Numbered from the stretch's first letter, positions 8,425 to 17,084 are shown. The stretch: 64,000 nt of DNA from Streptomyces griseus subsp. griseus (GCF_000720255.1 NZ_JOJE01000048.1:66247-130246); one strand, 5' to 3'. The notes: generated from the letters alone by a model not told the origin. Program-made: numbers and translations.

Positions 8425-8601
8425 TCAGTCCCTCGGGGACGCCGGCGCTTCAGTTGTTGACGAGGATGTCACGGCGCGGTCGGTGGTCCAGAAGGTGCCA
8501 TCGGGGTAGTGGTATTCGGTGATGGAGTCGTGTCGCATGGTGGCGGAGAAGCCGGGTGCGAGGGGGGCGGTGTAGTGGCCGTCGCGGATCACCACCGGGT
8601 C
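8425..8601 (-). pseudogene. C-terminal remnant of L-fuconate dehydratase (enolase superfamily)
   Basis: The minus-strand frame (codons starting at 8601) reads DPVVIRDGHYTAPLAPGF and continues SATMRHDSITEYHYPDGTFW. This is the typical C-terminal end of L-fuconate dehydratases (HFTDPVxIxxGRY-APxxPGFSAEM...SI). Everything before this point (over 350 residues, including all catalytic residues) is absent; upstream the sequence switches abruptly at about 8602 to a SigJ-type sigma factor in another frame. It is non-functional. Together with the intact GH29 fucosidase it suggests a lost fucose pathway. The identification is by recognised motif pattern, not by alignment. Confidence 0.6.
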
Positions 8602-9185
8602 GGGGTGCCGTCCTCGCGCCAGGACATGATGCCGGGCGTGCCGTTGACGAGCGCCGCCCGCCCCTGTGTGGCTGCGTCGGCGGACAGCCGCGCGCCGGCC
8701 GCGACCTTGCTGGCGCCGAGGGTCACGACCACGCCGGACGGGGTGTCGACGGTCAGTTTCACCTGAGGGTCGAGTACCCGCAGCAACTTCTCGAAGTCGC
8801 CACGGCGAGCCGCCGCCAGGAACGCTTGGACCACATCCCGCTGCTCCCGTCCGACGCCGGTCGGCCGCTCGGACGTCTGCACCTTCCTGCGGGCCCGGCT
8901 GGCGAGCATCTTGGTGGCGGCGGTGGACTTGCCGAGGATCTGGCCGATCTCGTCGAACGGCACCGCGAACAGGTCGTGCAGCACGAACGCCAGCCTCTCG
9001 CTCGGCCGGAGCGACTCCAGGACGACGAGGAGCGCGAGCCCGACCGAGTCGGCGAGCACGGCGTCGTCCTCGGGAGCAGGACTGTCGTCGAGCGTGACCA
9101 CGAGTTCGGGACAGACGGTCGTCGTAGGACGCCTCCGGGCGGGCCTGGCGCGATCGCAGGCTGGACCTGGTGAGCCGCCGACCAT
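8602..9185 (-). pseudogene. Truncated ECF sigma factor of the SigJ type
   Basis: The frame encodes sigma region 4 (SLRPSERLAFVLHDLFAVPF, then DEIGQILGKSTAATKMLASR) and the SnoaL/NTF2-like C-terminal extension (REQRDVVQAFLAAARRGDFE, LLRVLDPQVKLTVDTPSGVV) typical of SigJ-group ECF factors. Sigma region 2 is missing: the frame opens in arginine-rich sequence right before PELVVTLDDSPAPEDD. The C-terminal end is also lost: after PGIMSWREDGTP the sequence jumps into a fuconate-dehydratase tail. Both ends are therefore deleted and a working sigma factor is not expected. Confidence 0.75.
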
Positions 9186-9199
9186 CAGCCGCGATGGTC

Positions 9200-10219
9200 T
9201 CAGTTCTCCAGCACGAAGATCGGCTTGTGGCCGGCGTGGCCTGAGGTCAGTACTTCGGGGATCTCGTCCCAGTCGTGGATTCCGCTCGTGACCAGCTCGG
9301 GGTGGAGCGTGCCGGCGGCCACCGCTTCCAGGGTCGGTGTCATGTTCGGCCGGGCGTGGCCCTTGCCGTTGTGGAAGTGGACTCCACGCTGATACAGCGC
9401 GAGCAGCGGGAGTTGGACCTCGTCGAAGTAGATGCCGACGCTGTTGACGTACCCCTCGGGCATGACCGACAGCAGCGCCTTGCGCAGTCGCTCGGGGTCG
9501 CAGCCGGCGTCCACGGCGAGGTGGAAGTCCTTCTCGCGCTTGCCGCGGATGTCGTGGACCTCGGCGCCGAGTTGCTCGGCGACCTTCATCCTGACCGGGT
9601 CGTCGTCGTAGTAGACCGTGCGGGCGTTGGCGCAGTGGACCGCGACGTCGACGCAGTACAGGCCGATGGAGCCGGTGCCGCCGAAGACCGCGATCTTCGG
9701 GTCGGAGATCCCGGCGACGGTCGGCATCACCGTCTCCCAGCCGAGGGCGAGGTTGTCGCCGATCGACGCCAGGTGCACGGGGTCGACCCCCGCGGGCAGC
9801 TTGGCGAGGTTGAAGTCCGCGTAGGGCACGCGGATGAGTTCGTCGAAGGTCCCGCCCCAGGCCCCGTTCACCGGAAGGCCGTACTGGGCGTCACCATGCA
9901 GGAGACAGCGGGCGGTATGCCCGAGCTTGCACTGCGCGCAGGTGCCACACGCGATGTGCCACGCGACGCCGACGACGTCCCCCACCGCGACGTCCGTGCA
10001 GTCGGGGCCGACCTCGACCACCGTGCCCACGCATTCGTGGCCCATCGGGAACGGGCCGAATCCGGAGAACGGGGTCTTGTCGTCGATGACATGGTGGTCG
10101 AGATCGCACGTCGTCGCCGCGAGCGGGCGTACCAGCGCGTCCGTGCCCTCGACGATGGTGGGGGCGTCGACCTCGTCGAAGCGCAGTTGCCCAGGGGCGA
10201 CGAACATCAGGCTCTTCAT
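9200..10219 (-). CDS. Zinc-dependent alcohol dehydrogenase (MDR family)
   Basis: A 339-aa medium-chain dehydrogenase. The N-terminal GroES-like half holds the zinc ligands: catalytic GHECVGTVVEVG near residue 65 and the structural four-cysteine site in CGTCAQCKLGHTARC near residue 93. The Rossmann half has IAVFGGTGSIGLYCVDVA near residue 180. The closest general type is the glutathione-independent formaldehyde/threonine dehydrogenase-like group, but the substrate cannot be read from sequence. The start at 10219 was chosen over the one seven codons upstream because AGGAG sits seven bases before it. It is the last gene of the AraC-BVMO-esterase-ABM-ADH series; an alcohol-to-ketone step feeding the monooxygenase is the likely job. 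Confidence 0.88.
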   Translation of the reverse strand: MKSLMFVAPGQLRFDEVDAPTIVEGTDALVRPLAATTCDLDHHVIDDKTPFSGFGPFPMGHECVGTVVEVGPDCTDVAVGDVVGVAWHIACGTCAQCKLGHTARCLLHGDAQYGLPVNGAWGGTFDELIRVPYADFNLAKLPAGVDPVHLASIGDNLALGWETVMPTVAGISDPKIAVFGGTGSIGLYCVDVAVHCANARTVYYDDDPVRMKVAEQLGAEVHDIRGKREKDFHLAVDAGCDPERLRKALLSVMPEGYVNSVGIYFDEVQLPLLALYQRGVHFHNGKGHARPNMTPTLEAVAAGTLHPELVTSGIHDWDEIPEVLTSGHAGHKPIFVLEN

Positions 10220-10290
10220 GGGAAAGCTCCTCGGTTGCATCGGGGATCCGGGCCGGACGGCGCGTCCGTCGGCCCGGTGCCCGCGTACGG

Positions 10291-10614
10291 TCAGATGGCG
10301 CCGGACTCCGGGGCGCCGACGGGGATCGCCTCCAGGAAGAGCGCCTCCGGGGGGCCGGCCAGTGCCTGTGCCAGGGCGACGCCGATCTCACGCATCGCGG
10401 CGCCCTTCATGTGCGCGCCCAGTGCCTCCTGCGAGGCCCACTTCTCGATCATGACGAACTCACCGGTGGCGCCGGCCTTGCGGTGCAGCGCGTACAGCAG
10501 GCAACCGGGTTCGGCGTGCACCGCGGGTATGGCCGCCCTGAACGTCTTCTCGACCAGCTCTTCCTGGCCCGGCTTGGCGACCAACGTGGCCACCAGGACT
10601 ACCGGCTCGGACAT
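10291..10614 (-). CDS. ABM-domain protein (putative quinol monooxygenase type)
   Basis: A 107-aa protein beginning MSEPVVLVATLVAKPGQEE with one antibiotic-biosynthesis-monooxygenase (ferredoxin-like dimeric alpha-beta barrel) domain. The central pattern AVHAEPGCLLYALHR and GEFVMIEKWASQEAL are family landmarks. Such proteins act as small cofactor-free monooxygenases or as ligand-binding accessory proteins. The start has a good GAGAGGTG site. It lies 71 bases before the alcohol dehydrogenase and 109 bases after the esterase on the same strand, so it may start its own transcript: a short AT-rich quasi-palindrome lies just upstream (about 10625-10655). Confidence 0.8.
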   Translation of the reverse strand: MSEPVVLVATLVAKPGQEELVEKTFRAAIPAVHAEPGCLLYALHRKAGATGEFVMIEKWASQEALGAHMKGAAMREIGVALAQALAGPPEALFLEAIPVGAPESGAI

Positions 10615-10624
10615 GGGTACACCT

Positions 10625-10655
10625 CTCTCGATATAACACTCGTCATAATCATGGC
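10625..10655. promoter_or_regulatory. AT-rich quasi-palindrome upstream of the ABM gene
   Basis: The stretch around ATATAACACTCGTCATAATC is much AT-richer than its surroundings and contains the opposed half-sites ATAAC and GTCAT. It sits 12-40 bases upstream of the ABM start, where a promoter or operator is expected. Confidence 0.35.
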
Positions 10656-10723
10656 AGATGTCGCGGGCCACTGGTCACAGCGGCTGGTTTTCCTGAGGAC
10701 CGGCGAAACTCACTGGAGCACCT

Positions 10724-11860
10724 TCAGTCCAGGGCCCCGAAAGCGGCGTTGACGTACTGGGCCGTGCGGTCGCTGCCGAGCAGCCCGGTGCCCATGTTGT
10801 TCATGACGTACGAGATCGCGGCCCGGCGGTCGGCGTCGATCACGACCACCGATCCGCCCCAGCCCACCCAGAAACAGATCCGTCCTGGTGGGAGATACGG
10901 CACCGCCGGGGACGGCAGTGCGAACCCGATGCCGAAGCGCAGATGCGCCCCGAGCACCAGGTCCGGTCCGTCGGTCTGCTGATCGAAGATCAGGTCGATG
11001 GTCCGTGGCGACAGCAGGCGTACGCCGTCGAGCGTGCCCCCGCAGGCGATGACGGAGTGGATCCTGGCCAGCGACCGGGCGTTGCCGTGGCCGCTGGCCG
11101 CACCGATCTGCGCGCGACGCCATTCGGGACGCCACGACTCTTCGGCACCGCCCAAGGGACCGGTGAAGGTCTTCATCGCCACACCGTTCGGATCGGCGCC
11201 GGCGAGATCGCTCGAGCGGAACGGTGGCGGAACGACATCGGCGACCCTGGCGAACTCGGAGTCCGGCAGACCGATGTGGAAGTCGGCGCCGAGCGGACCT
11301 GCGATCTCCTCGGCGACGAACCGCCCCAGGGTGCGCCCGTCGATACGCCGGACCAGCTCGCCCACCAGATGCCCGTAGTTGAGCAGGTGATAGCCGGACG
11401 CCGTGCCCGGAGACCACCACGGCGCCTGCGCGGCCAACCGGGCCGTCGACACCGGTACGTCACGGACGTCCGCGACGGTCACGGGCCGGTCCCACCCCGA
11501 GACGCCGGAGGTGTGCGACAGCAGGTGCCGGACCACTACACCCTCCTTGCCGCGCGCGGCGAACTCCGGCCAGTACCGGGCCACCGGCGCGTCGACGTCG
11601 AGCAGTCCTCGCTCCACCAGCAGCAGCGCGGCCAGGGACGTGACCGTCTTCGTGCACGACCAGACGTTCGTGATCGTGTCGCGCCGCCACGGCGCCGTAC
11701 GGCCCTGGTCGGCCCATCCGCCCCACAGGTCGACCACCGGCTCCCCGTCGACCTGGACCGCGATCGAGGCGCCGAGTTCGTCGCCCGTGTCGAGGTTCTC
11801 CGACAACCACGCCGCCACCTCCGCGAAGCGCTCGTCGCACACTCCGTGCAGATCCGCCAC
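10724..11860 (-). CDS. Serine esterase of the beta-lactamase family (family VIII type)
   Basis: A 378-aa cytoplasmic hydrolase with the class C beta-lactamase/EstB fold. The catalytic SxxK motif is in [17 protein letters not shown] (about residue 70), the Tyr motif in [13 protein letters not shown] (about 175), and the C-terminal [12 protein letters not shown] corresponds to the third motif region. [12 protein letters not shown] is another landmark. No signal peptide is present. The start is GTG 11860 with GGAGG six bases before it, inside the 3' end of the monooxygenase gene; only two bases separate the stop and the start, so the pair is cotranslated. The likely role is to hydrolyse the ester or lactone made by the adjacent Baeyer-Villiger monooxygenase. 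Confidence 0.88.
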   Translation of the reverse strand: MADLHGVCDERFAEVAAWLSENLDTGDELGASIAVQVDGEPVVDLWGGWADQGRTAPWRRDTITNVWSCTKTVTSLAALLLVERGLLDVDAPVARYWPEFAARGKEGVVVRHLLSHTSGVSGWDRPVTVADVRDVPVSTARLAAQAPWWSPGTASGYHLLNYGHLVGELVRRIDGRTLGRFVAEEIAGPLGADFHIGLPDSEFARVADVVPPPFRSSDLAGADPNGVAMKTFTGPLGGAEESWRPEWRRAQIGAASGHGNARSLARIHSVIACGGTLDGVRLLSPRTIDLIFDQQTDGPDLVLGAHLRFGIGFALPSPAVPYLPPGRICFWVGWGGSVVVIDADRRAAISYVMNNMGTGLLGSDRTAQYVNAAFGALD

Positions 11861-11862
11861 GC

Positions 11863-13398
11863 TCAGCCTCCAGCCGCGATGTTGTCGCCGACGCCCCGGA
11901 GTCCGGGCGGCCGCACCGACGCGCGGGGCACACCGCGCAGCTCGCGGCGGAGGCCGGCGCGGGCGATGTCGGCGGCGTCCAGCAGGTAGGTCTGGCGCAT
12001 CCGCCACGGTGCGCGGTGGCCCTGCCGGGGGAAGCTCTGGACGCCCCGCTGGACGTAGCCGGACGCCAGCTCGATCATGGGCCGTTCCCGTACGCCGGGC
12101 TCTGCGGGCGGGGTGACCACCGCGAGGTCCTCGCGGCGCATGTGGTTGAGGATGCGGCACACCAGCCGCGCGGTGAGATCCGCCCGCATCGTCCAGGACA
12201 GGTTGACGTAGCCGAAGCAGAGCGCGAAGTTCGGCACGTCGCTGAGCATGGTGCCCCGCCAGAGCAGGTGGTGTGCGGGGTCGACCTGCTCGCCGTCGAC
12301 GCTCACCGCGATGTGCCCGAACGCCAGCATGCGCAGTCCGGTCGCCGTCACCACGATGTCGGCGGGCAGTACCTCGCCGGACCGCAGCCGGACGCCCTCG
12401 GCGACGAAGCGGTCGACGTGATCGGTGACCACGTCGACTTCGTCGCGCTGGATCGCCTTGAACAGGTCCGCGTCGGCCGTGACGCACACCCTCTGGTCCC
12501 ACGGCGCGTACGACGGGGTGAAATGCTCACGCGCCGCCTCCTCGCCGATCCGCCGCGCGGTGCCCCTCGTCAGCAGCGCCCGCGCCCGGTCCGGGAAGCG
12601 CCGGCAGTAGTGGTAGAAGGCGTTGGAGTAGGCGGCGTTGCGTGCCCTGACGACCCGGTGCGCGGGCCCGGCGGGCAGCCACCGCCGGACTCCGGCCGCG
12701 AACCGGTCCTTCCGCGGCAGAGCGGTGATCCAGGTCGGCGTGCGCTGCAGCATGGTCACTCTCGCCGCGTCGCGGGCCATCGCGGGGACGAGGGTGATCG
12801 CGGTCGCACCACTGCCGATCACGACGACACGCTTGTCTGCGTGGTCGAGGTCCTCGGGCCAGAACTGCGGATGCACCACCGTGCCGGCGAAGGCCTCGAT
12901 CCCCTCGAACTGCGGGTCGTGCCCACGCTCGTAGTCGTAGTAGCCGGTGCACAGGTAAAGGAACGCGCAGGTCACGGCGGACCTTCGCGATCCGTCCTCG
13001 CCGTCGCTCCGCTCGACGGTCACCGTCCAACGGGCTTTCTGGTCCGACCAGTTGGCCGAGACCACTTTCGTGGAACAGTGGATGTGGCGGTCGATGCCGA
13101 AGCGGTCCACGGTGCGCCGCAGGTAGTCGAGGATCTCGTCCCCGTCGGCCATGGAGTTCTCGCCGGTCCAGGGCTGGAACGGAAAGCTGAGCGTGTAGAT
13201 GTCGGAGTCGGCCCGGACTCCCGGGTACCTGAAGAGGTCCCACGTCCCGCCCAGGGACTCCCGGGCCTCCAGTACGGCGTACGACCGGTCGGGACACTGC
13301 GACTGCACCCGGTACGCGGCGTCGATGCCGGAGATCCCCGCGCCGACGATCAGCACGTCGACATGGGCGGGCAGCGGGGAGAGCGGTGGGCTGGTCAT
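11863..13398 (-). CDS. Baeyer-Villiger-type flavin monooxygenase
   Basis: A 511-aa class B flavoprotein. The FAD-binding Rossmann motif [16 protein letters not shown] is near residue 15. The segment [20 protein letters not shown] and the Baeyer-Villiger fingerprint [12 protein letters not shown] (the FxGxxxHxxxWP pattern) identify the subgroup (EthA/acyclic-ketone type). The NADPH-binding motif [18 protein letters not shown] follows. It should insert oxygen next to a ketone to give an ester or lactone. The start is ATG 13398; no strong Shine-Dalgarno site precedes it. It overlaps functionally with the esterase two bases downstream and lies 77 bases after an AraC-type regulator. Confidence 0.9.
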   Translation of the reverse strand: MTSPPLSPLPAHVDVLIVGAGISGIDAAYRVQSQCPDRSYAVLEARESLGGTWDLFRYPGVRADSDIYTLSFPFQPWTGENSMADGDEILDYLRRTVDRFGIDRHIHCSTKVVSANWSDQKARWTVTVERSDGEDGSRRSAVTCAFLYLCTGYYDYERGHDPQFEGIEAFAGTVVHPQFWPEDLDHADKRVVVIGSGATAITLVPAMARDAARVTMLQRTPTWITALPRKDRFAAGVRRWLPAGPAHRVVRARNAAYSNAFYHYCRRFPDRARALLTRGTARRIGEEAAREHFTPSYAPWDQRVCVTADADLFKAIQRDEVDVVTDHVDRFVAEGVRLRSGEVLPADIVVTATGLRMLAFGHIAVSVDGEQVDPAHHLLWRGTMLSDVPNFALCFGYVNLSWTMRADLTARLVCRILNHMRREDLAVVTPPAEPGVRERPMIELASGYVQRGVQSFPRQGHRAPWRMRQTYLLDAADIARAGLRRELRGVPRASVRPPGLRGVGDNIAAGG

Positions 13399-13475
13399 GG
13401 CACACGAGTATCGAAGCGCCCGGGCGGCTCCGCTTAACCTTGGACGACAATTATTTAACCCTGCGCGACACCCCG

Positions 13476-14498
13476 TCATGGACGCCGGTATGTGGCCTCA
13501 CGTCGGACCTGGGACGGCGTCCTGCCGAACCACCGGCGCGCCGCACGGGTGAGTGCCGACTGTCCGGCCAGCTCCACCAGCGACGCCACCTGCGAGAACG
13601 GCATGTCGGTCCCCGTCAGCAGTCGGTGCGCGGCGTTCTTGCGTACGTCGTCGAGAATCGCCTGGAACGAGGTGCCCTCGTGCGCCAGCCGCCGCTGCAA
13701 TGTGCGCGGATGCAGATGCAGCCACTCCGCGACCAGATCGATCCGCGCCGGGACCGTGCCCAGCGCGCGGCTGACGGCCGACCGCACCGTGGTCGCGACG
13801 CCCTCGCGAGGGTCGGTGTAATGCGCCTCCAGGTACTCCACGACCATGCGCCTCAGTTCGGGGTTGACCGGGGTCGACATCGGCTGGGCGAAGAGCTTCG
13901 TGGGCACCCGCAGCAGGGCGCGACCGGTGTCGAAGTGGACCGGCGCGCCGAAGAACTCGGTGTACACGGACTCGTCGGTGAGCGGCGGATGGGGCATGTA
14001 GACGCCGAGCAGCTCGTATCCGCCGCTCATCGTGATGAGATTGCGGTGCAGCAGGCCCAGACCGGCGTCGATCGTCTGCGGCTCGTACGGGACATCCGGA
14101 TGCAGCATCCGATACTCGACGGCCCCCACCCCCGCATAGCGCTCGGGATCATCCGCGCGAGACAGACGAATGCCCTGGTTGTGCACGAACAGAAACCGTG
14201 ACGCGCAGTCCAGGCCCTCCCCGACGGTGTCGCAGTTCCCGACCGCCAGGGCCAGCGGACCGAGCATCGACATGTCCTGATACGCCGCCAGACGCAGCCC
14301 GAGGTCCGGGCAGTCCAGCTCCTTCGTCGCGCGGCGCAGGATCCGTCCGGCCGTCACCGTCGGCAACAATCCATGATCGGAGTCCAGGTCACCGGGCGAA
14401 ACACCGAACTCGGCCAGCAGCCCCTCCCCGTCGCCGCCGAGACCGTCGACAAGGCGGTCGATGCCCCGGATCGCAGCGGCCCGGATCTCCATCTGCAT
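13476..14498 (-). CDS. AraC-family regulator with arabinose-binding-like N-terminal domain (OruR type)
   Basis: A 340-aa regulator. The N-terminal 200 residues match the Arabinose_bd domain of OruR/ArgR-like AraC proteins (LGLLHRNLITMSGGYELLGV, GAPVHFDTGRALLRVPTKLF). The C-terminal 100 residues carry the double helix-turn-helix (VAEWLHLHPRTLQRRLAHEG and VASLVELAGQSALTRAARRW, then FGRTPSQVRR). It begins ATG 14498; a second ATG two codons on is possible. As the first gene of the monooxygenase series, it most likely activates that series in response to a ketone or alcohol. That is inference from position. Confidence 0.87.
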   Translation of the reverse strand: MQMEIRAAAIRGIDRLVDGLGGDGEGLLAEFGVSPGDLDSDHGLLPTVTAGRILRRATKELDCPDLGLRLAAYQDMSMLGPLALAVGNCDTVGEGLDCASRFLFVHNQGIRLSRADDPERYAGVGAVEYRMLHPDVPYEPQTIDAGLGLLHRNLITMSGGYELLGVYMPHPPLTDESVYTEFFGAPVHFDTGRALLRVPTKLFAQPMSTPVNPELRRMVVEYLEAHYTDPREGVATTVRSAVSRALGTVPARIDLVAEWLHLHPRTLQRRLAHEGTSFQAILDDVRKNAAHRLLTGTDMPFSQVASLVELAGQSALTRAARRWFGRTPSQVRREATYRRP

Positions 14499-14580
14499 GC
14501 GTCAAACGGTACCGCCGAGGGGCGGTGTGCTTGGCGGTGTGCGCCAGTTCGACGCCCCACGGATCGAATGAGCGAGCATC

Positions 14581-14617
14581 GGGGCCCCGGTCACGGAAAC
14601 GCCGTGGCCGGGGCCCC
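14581..14617. terminator. Terminator hairpin downstream of infA2
   Basis: GGGGCCCCGGTCACGG pairs with CCGTGGCCGGGGCCCC (16-bp stem, one G-T wobble) around AAACG. It follows the stop of the minus-strand IF-1 gene and precedes the AraC gene start. Confidence 0.85.
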
Positions 14618-14650
14618 AGGATCAGTTGCCTCGGAAGGTGCCGACCGAGG

Positions 14651-14875
14651 CTAGTTCCGGTACCGGAACACGATCCGGCCGCGCGTCAGGTCGTACGGCG
14701 GGAGTTCCACCAGCACCCGGTCTTCCAGCATGATCTTGATGTAGTTCTTGCGGATCTTCCCGCTGATGTGCGCGAGCACCTGGTGGCCGTTCTCGAGCTC
14801 CACGGTGAACATGGCGCTGCGCAGGCACTCGACGACCTTGCCCTCGACTTCGATGACGTTCTTGTTCTTGGTCAT
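14651..14875 (-). CDS. infA: Translation initiation factor IF-1, second copy type
   Basis: A 74-aa OB-fold protein, full length for IF-1: [20 protein letters not shown] at the start, [20 protein letters not shown] in the centre and [18 protein letters not shown] at the end. It binds the ribosomal A site during initiation. The standard Streptomyces infA lies in the ribosomal-protein operon; the surroundings here and the divergent N-terminus MTKNKNV (not MAKKQG) mark this as a paralogue. It overlaps the upstream acetyltransferase stop by ATGA (14872-14875), so it depends on translation of that gene. A strong hairpin follows. Confidence 0.93.
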   Translation of the reverse strand: MTKNKNVIEVEGKVVECLRSAMFTVELENGHQVLAHISGKIRKNYIKIMLEDRVLVELPPYDLTRGRIVFRYRN

Positions 14876-15663
14876 CGCACCAGCTCCAGGTTGCTGCTCA
14901 TCGGCCGAGCGCCGATGCCCTCGAACAACGCCGAGGCTGCTTGGTTGGACTCGTGGACTTCGGTCCAGGCCGCGGCGAACCCGGCGCCGTGCAGCGTCCC
15001 CAGCGCGTGGGCCAGCAGCGCCCGCGCGATGCCGCGGCGCTGCTCGCCGGCCCTGACCGCGACCAGCCCGATGCGGGGCCGGTTCACCGTCACCACTCGG
15101 ATCAGACCGAGGTAGCGGTCCGGCGCCGCGGCCACCGCGTACTTCGACGGGTCGACGATGGTGTCGCCTTCGGGGCGGGGAATCACCTCCGCGGGCATCG
15201 ACTGCCACCCGACGAGGGCCCCGACTTCCTCACGGATCGCGCGGTCCACCGCCCGCAGCAGACTCTCGTCCGCCTGACCTGCGGGCACGATCGTCACGCC
15301 CGGAGGCGGCAGCACCGCTTCGAGCCCTGCGACCCTCGGGTCGGTCGGGACGACGTACTCCCACTCGCGGCGCCGGATCGTGAACCCGGCCCGCCGCCAA
15401 CCGGCCGTCAGCTCGACATCTGCTTCGTCGACCACCGTGTACAGCGGCGTCGGCAGTTCCGCCAGCATCACCTCGGCGAGCCGGTCGAAGGTGGCGTCGC
15501 GCCAGGCGTCGATGCCGACGAACAAGCGTCCGTCGGGCCGGTGATGCGCATACCCGCGGCCGACCACCAGGTCGTCATCCAGCGCATGCCATTGCCTGTC
15601 CGCGACGCGCGTGATCACCACGGCGTCTTCGCTCAGGCCAGATGTGAATGGCTTTGTATTCAT
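14872..15663 (-). CDS. GNAT-family N-acetyltransferase
   Basis: A 263-aa protein with a poorly conserved first half and a GNAT domain at about residues 110-260. The acetyl-CoA site is in [20 protein letters not shown] (the RxxGIA variant) and the C-terminal [20 protein letters not shown] is the usual last motif. The start ATG 15663 (MNTKPFTSG) is supported by a GGAAGGG site. The substrate is unknown. Its stop overlaps the start of an extra IF-1 gene, an unusual pairing. Confidence 0.85.
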   Translation of the reverse strand: MNTKPFTSGLSEDAVVITRVADRQWHALDDDLVVGRGYAHHRPDGRLFVGIDAWRDATFDRLAEVMLAELPTPLYTVVDEADVELTAGWRRAGFTIRRREWEYVVPTDPRVAGLEAVLPPPGVTIVPAGQADESLLRAVDRAIREEVGALVGWQSMPAEVIPRPEGDTIVDPSKYAVAAAPDRYLGLIRVVTVNRPRIGLVAVRAGEQRRGIARALLAHALGTLHGAGFAAAWTEVHESNQAASALFEGIGARPMSSNLELVR

Positions 15664-15749
15664 CGCAATGCCCTTCCAGGAGTGCCTCGATCTCAGGCGC
15701 TCCTGGCGACACCGAACGTCAGCCGCCGGACCGTGACGGATTGAGGGAG

Positions 15750-15761
15750 CACCCATGGGTG
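15750..15761. promoter_or_regulatory. CACCCATGGGTG palindrome upstream of the GNAT gene
   Basis: A perfect 12-bp palindrome 87 bases upstream of the acetyltransferase start. It is followed closely by GTGA-N6-TCAC. Possibly a regulator site, but unsupported by a second copy. Confidence 0.3.
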
Positions 15762-15897
15762 ACTGTGTTCACGGGGCTCACCTCCCTACGACGACTTCAC
15801 GGTCCAGCAGGAAAGTAGCAGCGGGGCGCCGCCTCGCTCAAACCTTTTTCCGTGGCCCCGGGAGGCACGGGCGGCGGTCACGAAGACCGCAGTAGAA

Positions 15898-15913
15898 TAT
15901 GACAATTGTTATA
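15898..15913. promoter_or_regulatory. TetR-type operator copy 1 (TATGACAATTGTTATA)
   Basis: A 16-bp near-palindrome of form TATGACA-NN-YGTTATA, 28 bases upstream of the tetR GTG start. Two further copies with the same outer bases occur at 17033 and 17069, on the other side of the tetR/tautomerase pair. Confidence 0.8.
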
Positions 15914-15941
15914 GCCACAGGGGTCGGAAGGGGTCGCGTAC

Positions 15942-16526
15942 GTGACCAAGAACAACCCGTCAGCGCGCGACCGGATCGTGGCCGGCGCAGCCGACATGAT
16001 CAGTAGGCGCGGCCTGAACGCGACAAGCATCCGGGAGACGGCCAAGCACGCCAGGGCGCCGCTCGGCTCTACGTACCACTACTTCCCCGAGGGCAAGCAG
16101 CAGCTGGTCACGGAGGCAGTCCGCTTCACGGGCGAGTGGACCGCGCGCAGCCTGCGCAAGGAGTTGCAGGCGGGGCCGGTCGCCGGCCTGCGGGCCTTCC
16201 TCGCCCTGTGGCGCAAGATCGTCGTCGAAAGCGACTTCCGGGCCGGCTGCCCCGTCCTCGCCGTCTCCATCGAGGAACCCCCCACCGACGAGACGTCAGC
16301 CGCCCTCGCCGCCGCAGCCGACGTCTTCACCACATGGGAGAACCTGCTCGCCGACTCGCTGCGCGAGCACGGCGTCGAGCCCGATCAGGCGGCCCAGCTC
16401 GCGACGCTGATCGTCGCGGCGGTCGAGGGAACGGTGGCCATGTGCCGCGCCAAGCACAGCACCCAGCCTCTCGACCACACCGCCGAGCAGTTGCAGGCGC
16501 TCATCCTGGCCACGATCAAAGGCTGA
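15942..16526 (+). CDS. TetR-family transcriptional regulator
   Basis: A 194-aa TetR repressor. The N-terminal helix-turn-helix is complete (RDRIVAGAADMISRRGLNAT, then SIRETAKHARAPLGSTYHYFPEGK). The ligand domain includes GCPVLAVSIEEPP, typical of the YxaF/LmrA subgroup. The start is GTG 15942 with GGAAGGGG before it. The operator TATGACAATTGTTATA lies just upstream, and two more copies sit before the convergent tautomerase gene at 16546-17022, so this protein very likely represses itself and that gene. Confidence 0.9.
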   Translation: MTKNNPSARDRIVAGAADMISRRGLNATSIRETAKHARAPLGSTYHYFPEGKQQLVTEAVRFTGEWTARSLRKELQAGPVAGLRAFLALWRKIVVESDFRAGCPVLAVSIEEPPTDETSAALAAAADVFTTWENLLADSLREHGVEPDQAAQLATLIVAAVEGTVAMCRAKHSTQPLDHTAEQLQALILATIKG

Positions 16527-16545
16527 GCGCCCGGCACTCCAGACC

Positions 16546-17022
16546 TCAGAGACCCAACGCGGCGCGCACCGCCTTGACCCGCTCCTCAGTGAACACCCCG
16601 CTCTCCAGCAGCGGCAGGATCGACAGCACGCCCCCGGACGAACCCCAACTGCCCTCGTCGATCACCCGGAAGTTGACCCACCAGCCCGGCGCCGGCTTCT
16701 CCAGTCCGCACGCCGCCGCCAGCGCGGCGAGGACCCGCTCGATGACCTCGGCCCGCACCTCCGGCCCCCAGGCGGCATCCATGACCGCGAGATCGATCAC
16801 CATCACATCCAGTTCCGGGTCGGCGTCCGCCAACAGCCGGCCGCCGATGGCCATCATGTCCCGCTCGCGCTCCACGAAATGCACCTGGAACCCGACCCGG
16901 GCGGCCGGGGCATGCTGCCCCACCTCAGGCACCAGCACCGCGTCCGTCAGGGTCTCGGCCAGCTCACGGCGCTGCTCCAGACTCAGGCGCCCCGTCGGCG
17001 CGCTCACGGTGATGATGGTCAC
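16546..17022 (-). CDS. Tautomerase-superfamily protein
   Basis: A 158-aa protein with two tandem beta-alpha-beta units of the 4-oxalocrotonate tautomerase fold: TIITVSAPTGRLSLEQRREL plus ETLTDAVLVPEVGQ in the first, and MVIDLAVMDAAWGPEVRAEV plus ERVLAALAAACGLEKPAPGW in the second. It ends with ILPLLESGVFTEERVKAVRA. The usual catalytic Pro at position 2 is replaced by Thr, so classical proton-transfer activity is doubtful. The start is GTG with AGGAGG before it. Two copies of the TetR operator lie 11-62 bases upstream. It is convergent with tetR, 19 bases apart. Confidence 0.75.
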   Translation of the reverse strand: MTIITVSAPTGRLSLEQRRELAETLTDAVLVPEVGQHAPAARVGFQVHFVERERDMMAIGGRLLADADPELDVMVIDLAVMDAAWGPEVRAEVIERVLAALAAACGLEKPAPGWWVNFRVIDEGSWGSSGGVLSILPLLESGVFTEERVKAVRAALGL

Positions 17023-17032
17023 GGCATCCTCC

Positions 17033-17048
17033 TATGACAGTCGTTATA
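17033..17048. promoter_or_regulatory. TetR-type operator copy 2 (TATGACAGTCGTTATA)
   Basis: The same TATGACA-NN-YGTTATA form as at 15898. It lies 11 bases upstream of the tautomerase start, where it would overlap the promoter or leader. Confidence 0.8.
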
Positions 17049-17068
17049 GACGACAGGCTACACATTCC

Positions 17069-17084
17069 TATAACGGATGTCATA
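17069..17084. promoter_or_regulatory. TetR-type operator copy 3 (inverted, TATAACGGATGTCATA)
   Basis: On the minus strand this reads TATGACATCCGTTATA, the third copy of the 16-bp motif. Its centre is 36 bases from copy 2, which would place two dimers nearly on the same DNA face. Confidence 0.8.
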
